From positions 3,348,001 through 3,412,000 of the forward strand of contig CM037467.1 in NCBI GenBank assembly GCA_021014325.1: 64,000 nt of DNA, in the 5' to 3' direction. Each line of letters opens with the position of its first letter. The stretch's first letter is position 1. Positions 56,650 to 64,000 of the stretch are shown here, one piece after another. The notes beneath the pieces were generated by a model that was given only the letters and a program-made list of their open reading frames with translations, was not told where the DNA came from and made no database searches. Origin of the DNA: Plazaster borealis. Its lineage: Eukaryota > Echinodermata > Asteroidea > Forcipulatida > Labidiasteridae. The position numbers were made by a program, and so were the translations under genes.

Positions 56650-56842
56650 GGGCCCAATTTCATAGAGCCCGTAAGCACAAAAACTTGCTAAGCACAGAAA
56701 AGTATTGCTTAGCAGAAACAGGTTACCAGCCAAAATTACATTAAGTTTACATTGTTGTGACTGGTGCCCCGCTCACTTTTTTGCTTAGCAAAGAAATTTA
56801 TCAAGCAGTATTTTCTGCTTAACAGCATTATGAAATTGGGCT
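56650..56842. repeat. 'GGGCCCAATTTC' hairpin MITE family member
   Basis: 'ggcccaatttcatagagccc' left and 'cagcattatgaaattgggc' right; internal 'gttaccagccaaaattac'. Confidence 0.65.
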
Positions 56843-57252
56843 TCAGGCCTTTTCAATTGTTCTTGTCGCTGAGAAAAATGAAAAAGGCCTGTTGAGTGTG
56901 ACCCCCTCTATTGTCTCAAAACTCTCCCATTGCCTTGTTTAATTAGTTTTGTATTTACACCCACGCATTACCACCTGTGAGCTGTACGCCAACGCCACAT
57001 TTCATCAAGCTTGTCAGCACAAAAATTTGCTTACAAACTATTACTGTAAAGGCAAACAAATATTACCAGCCAAGATCATTAAGATGCCATGTTAGTTAGG
57101 TTCCAGTGTTGCTACATGTACATGTACTTGGCTTAGTTGCAACTGGTTCCCAGCTAATTTATCTGCAGAGCAATATTTCCTGCTTAACAGCTTTTAATAA
57201 AACTTAGCTGAGGTCAGAAGAAAATAATTTGAACACAAGGTCAAAAGTTACC

Positions 57253-60200
57253 CTACACAGGACCCTTTAATCCTGGCTGTTTTTGCTGTTGCTCAAACAC
57301 CAGCATCGCCAGCTGTGATCTCGACGCCAGACCTTCAGCTCTTCCCTCTAAGCATCGTTGATACTGATCTTCCTTGAGAGAGGGTTGGCAGATTCGTTGA
57401 CGGTAGTGAAGCTTAAGGGCTGGGTCTACGGCCCGGAAGGTGTTCAGTTTGGTGTGCAGGAACATCTCAAAAAGGTCTAGGTCTGACTGGATGTGTTCAG
57501 TCTCACTACCTGGATGTCTCTCGTCCCAATTCTTTCTGGCGTTCATGTAGTCCGAGTTGTAGAAGCTAGCATGCTCGAAGAGATACGTGTCAAAATGCCC
57601 GATGGCTTTGTGAATGTCGATACGGTTGGGGTTCGGCAACTCCTTGTAGATGACCTTGGGATCGTACTGAGAGAATGGAATTGGGAAGAAGACCTGCCAA
57701 CCTGAAATGGTGTTCATGCGAACTCTGTTGAGGAACTCGGCAGCTATCTCCATATTAGCATTGGTCAGGAGGAAGAGGGTATCCGAAGCAAACTTTTTCG
57801 AGACAACGTCCATGATGGCAATGGGCGAGGGGAGGCTCGTCTTGACGCTGATCCAAGACAGGTGAGAGCCAGGGTACTTTCGCTCTAGGTAGGATATATA
57901 CCCTTTGTTGACGCTGTAGATGTCCTCCTTTACCATTGACAAAGCCTCAGCAGGGGTGTAAATGAAGATAAGCATAACGGCTGACTTGTCGCGAGTCTCA
58001 AGACAAATCCTCGCATAGGTGTCCAGGAAGATGCGGACTTGCTCTTGACTGCCAGAAACCACTGGTAAAATTATCGTCACTTGGGTGTATTCGGTGACAT
58101 AGGGCATTGAAACTATCTCCACTTTATTGAGAGGTCTGAGTAAGTGGACCCTCTTCTGAACTTCCTTTTTGTCGCCGTGAAGTTTCAATTCCATGTCCAA
58201 AGTGTACTCCATACCTCTTGTGGGTTCAAATCTTCGGTAGCCATTCACAAGTCGTCCAAGCATGAAGATGTTTCCGTAGATCTCGTTCAAGCGTGACATT
58301 GTCGTCGTGAGAATCTCGTCAATGTCCATTTTATTTGCACCAATCAGAGGAGACTTAGAGTTTGGGTCGTCCAATCCAAACACATGCGTCATCGTGAAGT
58401 ACTCCCAACCAATCACGTCGTACTGTGATTTGGGTTTGAAGGTGCTCTTTGATCCAATTGGCCAGGCTAATTTAGACTTGCCTCCCGGCGCGTACACACT
58501 GATTTCCTCGATGACACTCTGAAGCTCAGAAATCTTACCCAGAGTGCGACTGAGTGCCTGCTCTGAGAAATATTTATGAAGTTTATACATTGTACGAGTG
58601 TCCATCACATGGTAAATAGACAGAGCCCTATGGAATTCGCTGTCTTGCTTCTCTTTGTTTGACAGAACTTTGTCTTCAAAATCGTAGGCATAAAACGTTG
58701 ATCCCTGAAATGGAGGCAAAAACAACAAAATGTAAGAAAAAAAACCATGAGGTAAAAAAGCATTTGAAGTATCAATAGGAGACACAATGCTGGTATCTGG
58801 TTTTTAAACAATTTTTTTTAATGAGATATCGCCTAACATCACAAGGCCAGACGGCCACTTCAAGGTGAGGGCTACATTTAACTGATTTGGGCTGTCGACC
58901 CAATCAACTGTCACCAGGCGAACGTTGCCACCTACTCCTGGGGCTGAAACAGGGTTACCCCCTTCACAGTCCGTAAGGAAGTAGTAGGCATATAGGTATC
59001 ATCCACTAGAAGCCTGGCTGGTAAAGCATAATGCACTACCTTCTTAACTTTTTACGAAGTAATTATGGTTAAGTGCCTTGTTCAAGGGCACAAGTGTCAT
59101 GATCGGGATTCAAACCCACACTCTGCTGCTGACAACACCAGAGCTTGGGTCTGGTGAACTAGACTGCTCGGCCACGACACGCCACAAAACCATTTCTAGA
59201 CCAGCTAATGAATGGTTTTGGCTTACTTGGTAAAATAAAGTGTTTCACATAGAAATAGAACCTGGAGAATGCTGTGTATGTAGGTAAATCTGTCCATCTG
59301 CTTTAAGGCAAGTCATGCGCGCTGCTGTTTTTAGCTGTATGGCAAATTTCAGCTTTCCCATTGGATGATCTTGTTAGTTTTGCCATACAGGCAGGTCACA
59401 TGATATGGTCAATAAATGTCCACAGCTGAAACAGAGGGCGTGCACAGACAACAACAGACTATTTTGCAAATACTTTTTACACGCGCGTTTACTGTGGAAT
59501 GAGGTGCATGCTGGTCTAGACCAGCTAATGAATGGTTTTGGCAAGCTCAGAATGGTTTTAAGGGCAGAATTGAATCTCTCACATTCAGGCAAAACCACAC
59601 AATGGTTTCTGGAGGATTTGTGAGAGGTTGGGTTGATGATTCCAAAGGTAACTGTTTCTCTCTTACCTCATAAACGGAAGAGCATCGTACATCCGAGTGG
59701 TCCTGAACGCATCTTCCAAACTCCAAGTCCGGTACATTGTTCCACGACTTACGCATGCAATCCTCCCAATAGGGTCCGACTTTCTTCAGCAGGTTTCTTG
59801 ACAAAATGTACCCTGTAAGTATAACGTTCAACATAAAGATTAAAAATAATTAGTTCAGTTCTTATGATTGTAGTGTGTCATGGCCGAGCTCAAATTCAAG
59901 TTCTAATGGCTGTTGTGTGGGTTCGAATCCCGGTCATGACACATGTTCTTGGGTAATACACTTAAAGGGGCTGTGTCATCATGATCAATGCAGACCTGTG
60001 GCTGTACTCAGAATGATTAACTCTCACCCAATTACTGCACGCGCATGCTCTCCATAGATATGATACAGGGGAAGGGCGTGCACATGCAGTAACTGGGTGA
60101 GAGTTCATAATTCCATACAGCCACAGGCCTCAAGTACATTATCATGACAACACAGTCCCTTTAACTATAATTGCTTCTTATTACCAAGGAATAAATGGGT

Positions 60201-61863
60201 ACCTGTGTGCAAACATGTGTGCAAACTTGGCTGACGGCGCCGCATACTCCAAAGGAGTTAAGATTGCTTGAGGCCCAAAGGCACTTTGATACAATGTTTA
60301 AAAGCGCCTAATAAATGCTTGGGATCAGTTTTGGAATTTGGAATGTTGCTGTTTTTGTTATTTGAATCCTCAAGGAAAAACTAGCTCAATGCATTTACTA
60401 TGGTAATCTTTGGAGCCACTTAGGGTGAAGTGGTTGTGGGTTACAATGGAACTATGCCACATTTACAAACAAGATTATGAAAATATTGATAATCATTGAT
60501 AGTTCGCATTTCAAAAAAACAAAGACTATTAATAATAGCTAGAATGGCTTGGTAAATGATACAGTCAAACTCAAAGCAATGCTGAGCCAGGCAGGAAAGA
60601 ATGCCAAATCAAACAGCAATGTTTTACTCATTTTAATAACTACTAGACCCCTTGCATGTACTGTAGGCAGCCAATGGAAACGTGGAAGCGTGTACGCACC
60701 ACGCACAACTGTCAGCAAATAATTGGTCTTCCTTTGACCTATCACTCACTCAGTGCTGTTTGAGCTTGTGACATCATATGAAAGGGGTTCTATTACCAAA
60801 GACATCAACTTTTACTAATGGCAGAAATTTTGAGGTAATTTTTGAATGAAAAAGTAGCTGTTCACTGATCATAACCCTTTGCTCTCCAAAAAGGGTTAGG
60901 ATCATCAGCAATCTTTCCACTGTGATTAGCAATTCGCACCAATGCTAAAAATAAAAGCTCAGTACCCGATCTCAGACAACGTGTCAATATTCACTGACAT
61001 TATGTGCGCGTACACGTCCATGCATGTACTGACAGTCTGTACTACAGTACTGTACTACCACGTGTGAGCGGTGGACAGTATGTCAGACATCTGGGTATTT
61101 TGAGCAAAAGTGACGCCATTAGTGCGGAGTGCTATTTTTATTGCAGTTAAAATCCAATCTGCACAAACAGACCTGCTTCTCTGCTACAGAATGTCACATC
61201 CATCTCGGACTCATGCACCAGACTTCCCATGTACAAATCTCGCCCCACGCTCATGTGCCCGAGAAACTCCATGAACACCTCTCCGTAAATATACGTATTG
61301 TCCTGAATCAAAAGGAACCAATCGTATTCGTTGCCGTAGTGTTCGTAGATGTACTTCCATATTTGGAACATCCTCACGTTGACCTGTTCCCCTGGAAACG
61401 AGACAATCGTCATCCCGCTTGGGGCTGGCTCCGGGTTTGTCTTCGCAAAAAACACTAATTTATTTACATAATGGCTTAGCGTCTTGTTTATCCCAACAGT
61501 GGTGGAATCTAAATCGATCTCTTCACGTGAAACCATTACGCCCACAAAGAGTTTCTCTTTAATTTGAAGCTCCGATGAGATGTAACGCGATCGGATAAGG
61601 CTTTGTCGATCAATGTCCTTCTTCACCAGTGGATTATTTGCCGTCATCAAAACCGGTTCAAAATCCTTGTTGCTTAGTTGGTTCCCATTTCCATCGGTGC
61701 CGTAATCTATCACCGCATTGGTTTTTCGCTTGGTCCCAGATTTAACATAACTGTCCAGCCCACAATCACTGCCTGGGGGAACACAAATCAGACTGAGCAA
61801 TGCTCCAATCATTACACCAACAGCAACATAAATCACCGTGCGAGATTTGCTTTTTATGGCCAT
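57253..61863 (-). CDS. CHPF: Chondroitin polymerizing factor (CHPF/CHPF2 family), complete
   Basis: Type II Golgi membrane protein of the chondroitin synthase family. CHPF-type members partner with CHSY enzymes to polymerise chondroitin chains. Three exons: 61173-61863 (ATG), 59667-59812 and 57253-58704 (stop), phases exact, 762 residues (the human protein is about 775). A short basic N-terminus is followed by a transmembrane anchor (about 10-28, VIYVAVGVMIGALLSLICV). Residues about 105-300 form the GT31-like domain (DWFLLIQDNTY, GYILSRNLL, GRCV) and about 370-750 the CHGN/GT7-like domain (LVNGYRRFEPTRGMEYTLD, LLRPLNKVEIVSMPYVTE, RMNTISGWQVFFPI). QDNT (187-190) stands where CHSY has an acidic DxD, and NANMEI (about 594-599) where the second DxD is expected, as in non-catalytic CHPF. 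NKT at 126 is a possible N-glycosylation site. CHPF versus CHPF2 cannot be decided. Confidence 0.92.
59040..59190 (-). repeat. tRNA-derived SINE fragment, minus strand
   Basis: 'gatcgggattcaaaccca' (decayed B box) and 'ctcggccacgacacgcca' (head, reversed), with 'aagtgccttgttcaagg' body. In the intron between CHPF exons 2 and 3. Confidence 0.6.
59873..60325 (+). repeat. tRNA-derived SINE split by a TTAA element
   Basis: Head 'gtcatggccgagc' and perfect B box GGTTCGAATCC, body 'tataattgcttctta' and 'aatgggtacctgtg', then 'gcgcctaataaatgctt'. The body is interrupted at TTAA by the element at 59966-60160. In CHPF intron 1. Confidence 0.75.
59966..60160. mobile_element. TTAA-flanked palindromic MITE nested in a SINE
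   Basis: TTAA at 59962-59965 and 60161-60164. Left end AGGGGCTGTGTCATCATGAT, right end ATCATGACAACACAGTCCCT. The interior continues as a long imperfect hairpin ('actctcacccaattactgca' versus 'tgcagtaactgggtgagagt'). Removing it and one TTAA restores the SINE body 'cacttaactataattgc', so the duplication is proven by the empty-site sequence at 52171. Confidence 0.9.
60908..61130. repeat. MITE-like repeat shared with RIF1 intron 6
   Basis: 'gtcagacatctgggtatttt' and 'gagcggtgga' match 'ctgacatccgggtattttg' and 'aagcggtgga' at 33938-34181 next to RIF1 exon 6. Ends 'gtgcggagtgct' and a partial complement. Lies 43 bp from the CHPF exon 1 donor. Confidence 0.5.
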
Positions 61864-63322
61864 TTCTGCTCTCGAATTTCTGGCTCAAGCAAGTCGGTAA
61901 ATTTCACTCTCTGGAGACGCAGCCGGCCACACCAAAATGACCGGGAAGTTCTTCCCGACTTCAGTGTTTCATCTTCTGTTTTATTTAAGTCCTTTTTAGA
62001 CTCCAGAGTCCAACATTCTGCTCACAACTTGCAATTTCTAAACAAGGAAAGTTTCTAACAATACAACACATCACCCCGATGTCTCCGTCTCAGTCTCAGT
62101 GTTTGCAATAATTAGTAAGTGGGATCCCACACATCGTCCAGAGTGTGTAAACGTGTGCACTTCCTTCCCAACTCTCCAAGAAAATAATGTGAATCTTCCT
62201 CTCTGAGCTGTCTGCTGAGTACTGTGATGATAGGCGCTAGCGAGCGCACTATGGCTAGCTGGTGTGCCTAAAATAAAAACATGTTTCTCAATATCAATTT
62301 CACCACTTTTTCGTTATTTATGAATAACTATATCATGGAGATTTCCTTCCTCCATGACTATATTAACCATATAATAGTCGTTACCATAGTATTAAACAGA
62401 GTTATGTATGACTGATTGACTGGAAATTAAGTAAAATTAAATGAAAATGTTTGTTGCTTCTCTGTAAAGTATTCATTTGCAACTGGTAGGGCTTTAAAAT
62501 ACTACCATGAAAAAGTGACAGCTGTACGGAAAGACATAAACTATTTTTTTTTAAACTGCTATTTTATCCATTCCCACAATGCATTGCAAACTGCAAAATA
62601 AAACATGGCGACCACTCACGTAAGTATTATGAACACAAAACTAAGTGAATTTTTGGTATTTTCTTCTGTTATGTTTACATGATGAACTCCCAACAATGGT
62701 ATATGAATACAGTATAAATAGGCTATCATATATGTGGGTGGTTAGTTGTTAAATGGCCTTTAAGTACTATTTATTCACTACGTAAACTATCGTTTTTCAG
62801 TGAAGGTGATTCTTAATTTATCGGTAACGTAATAGCATTGCCTAGTTTACAGGATTTTGCTTTGTCACCCGTCGTGGGTCGTCGTTCGTCGTGTTTGTAA
62901 CAACATGGATTTATGCGTAGCACGCGTGTAAATGCCGGACCTTTTTAATTTTTTGATGAGTGTTACTGTTCAATACATTTTTGGGATAAACATGCTTAGT
63001 TTATTTAAATAATAAATTGTGCAAATTTTTGTTTTTGTTCGTGGTGTTTTTAGGAAAGTGAAAGAGCTTATTTTTGGTTAAGTTTTTTTCCATCTGTTCA
63101 TGGGATCATTATTTATTGACATGGTGAAATGAGATTTTGTAAACAACAATTAAAGGTAGGCCAGCAGAAGAGGGAATAATTTGTTTGAATAGGCCGAAAC
63201 TCAAATTTTATTTAGGGCAATTATGTTACTTAAATAATAACAATAGATAAATATTACAATGGTCTTTATTATGTTTAAAACTGCAGTTGGTTACAGTTGT
63301 AAACTCAACTAAATTTAGTGTA
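61864..63322. other. CHPF 5' flank and possible bidirectional promoter region
   Basis: Upstream of the CHPF start codon. No further coding exon seen apart from the candidate at 62605. 'ttcccacaatgcattgc' near 62572 resembles a promoter-type ZNF143-like element. The remainder is AT-rich. Confidence 0.45.
62605..62619 (+). CDS. Candidate first coding exon of a divergent gene (very tentative)
   Basis: ATGGCGACCACTCAC followed by a strong donor GTAAGT, with a good Kozak-like context (aaac-ATGG). It would encode MATTH. It stands about 740 bp from the CHPF start codon in head-to-head arrangement. No downstream exon is recognisable inside the window, so it may be chance. Confidence 0.25.
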
Positions 63323-63800
63323 AGGCCAAGTAAAATAAATAACATGTTGCTCGTCCGGACTTTTTGAAAAAGTTGGTGAGGGAGGTCCTTGTTATTTGTT
63401 ATTTTCAATTTTTTTGTTATTTTTTTCAAGATGGCCACCATGTCTAAGATGGCCGCCATATCGTATTTGAAGATGGTTTTATGGTTTTATGAGTATGTTC
63501 TATATGTCCTCAAATTCTGTGTGTGTTTCTGTGTCCATTTTGATACATTGTAATTATTTCTAAAGAGTCATTCTTGATTTTGCTCCAAAGTTATTCTGTG
63601 TGCGTGGCATCGCGTCCTTGTGCAAAGAACTGTGGCATGCAAACCTGAAGGGCAAAACGTTTCAAAGTAAAGAGTTTCTCATTATGCGTTGCAATAGCTA
63701 TTCTTGTAGGCCTACATGTAAGACAGATGATGAAACTGCTCAATAAAAATAAAGGGTACATTGGAAATAGCTATAAATAATATGTAAATTGATTTTAATT

Positions 63801-63831
<31 letters not shown>

Positions 63832-63910
63832 AAATAACAAAAAAATCGGTGCGGCCGCCAAAACCGAGGTGGGCGGGGACGAGCAACATGTTATTTATTT
63901 TACTTGGCCT
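63323..63910. mobile_element. 588-bp element with 34-bp terminal inverted repeats
   Basis: AGGCCAAGTAAAATAAATAA at 63323 is exactly mirrored at 63878-63910 (ending 'ttatttattttacttggcct'). The interior has 'aagatggccaccatgtctaa' repeats and a long poly-T. No coding capacity or clear target duplication. Confidence 0.8.
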
Positions 63911-64000
63911 AAATAAGAATAAATATAAATCACCAAGGGTAGGACCATGGACAATGGTACAACGAGTGACTACCATTACCAAATTTGTTCATCACATGTT

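Larger units (their letters stand above)
51846..57252. other. Intergenic region between the coiled-coil gene and CHPF
   Basis: No coding exon supported. It contains the promoter of the gene starting at 51845, a complete SINE (52171-52518), a duplication of about 100 bp near 52632-52830, a TTAA element (54296-54650) and several hairpin MITEs (55207-55450, 56381-56613, 56650-56842 and a decayed one near 57000-57200). The CHPF 3' UTR must lie at the right edge. Confidence 0.65.

Overview
The window is genomic DNA from an animal, most likely an invertebrate deuterostome such as an echinoderm. The genes are split by many introns with GT-AG boundaries. The proteins align along their length with vertebrate orthologues but are clearly diverged. 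The introns and intergenic DNA are full of tRNA-derived SINEs and short palindromic (MITE-like) elements. I see no bacterial gene, CRISPR array, rRNA gene or functional tRNA. The species call is inference; the gene structures were read directly by joining exons in phase.

Layout: (1) 845-8129 (+): SLC38A11-type amino acid transporter, ten coding exons; the 5' end lies outside the window. (2) 8130-15236: intergenic, tail-to-tail with the next gene, repeats only. (3) 15237-38507 (-): a complete RIF1 gene. 29 coding exons join without a phase error into 2652 codons, with the HEAT-repeat N-terminus, a large disordered exon, the PP1-docking SILK and RVSF motifs and the conserved C-terminal domain. 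A probable E2F-type promoter site lies near 39474. (4) 41974-51845 (-): a ten-exon gene for a 447-residue coiled-coil protein whose C-terminal half looks like a tandem RWD module. CENP-P is my best guess, but this is tentative. (5) 57253-61863 (-): a complete three-exon CHPF/CHPF2 (chondroitin polymerizing factor) gene of 762 codons, with both expected metal-binding acidic motifs lost. (6) 61864-64000: upstream region of that gene, with a possible divergent first exon at 62605 and a terminal inverted-repeat element.

The genes do not form an operon. RIF1 (replication timing, repair-pathway choice) and the putative kinetochore gene are both nuclear genes on the same strand. The transporter and the chondroitin factor are unrelated to them. 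SLC38A11, RIF1 and CHPF all map to human chromosome 2q as I recall, so old macrosynteny may be preserved. The most distinctive non-genic content is a set of TTAA-flanked inverted-repeat elements, a tandem array ending exactly at a SLC38A11 splice acceptor, and a hairpin in a RIF1 intron carrying two histone-type 3' stem-loops in inverted orientation. I did not find a convincing novel biological system; the findings are mainly about mobile elements, splicing and protein-motif evolution.
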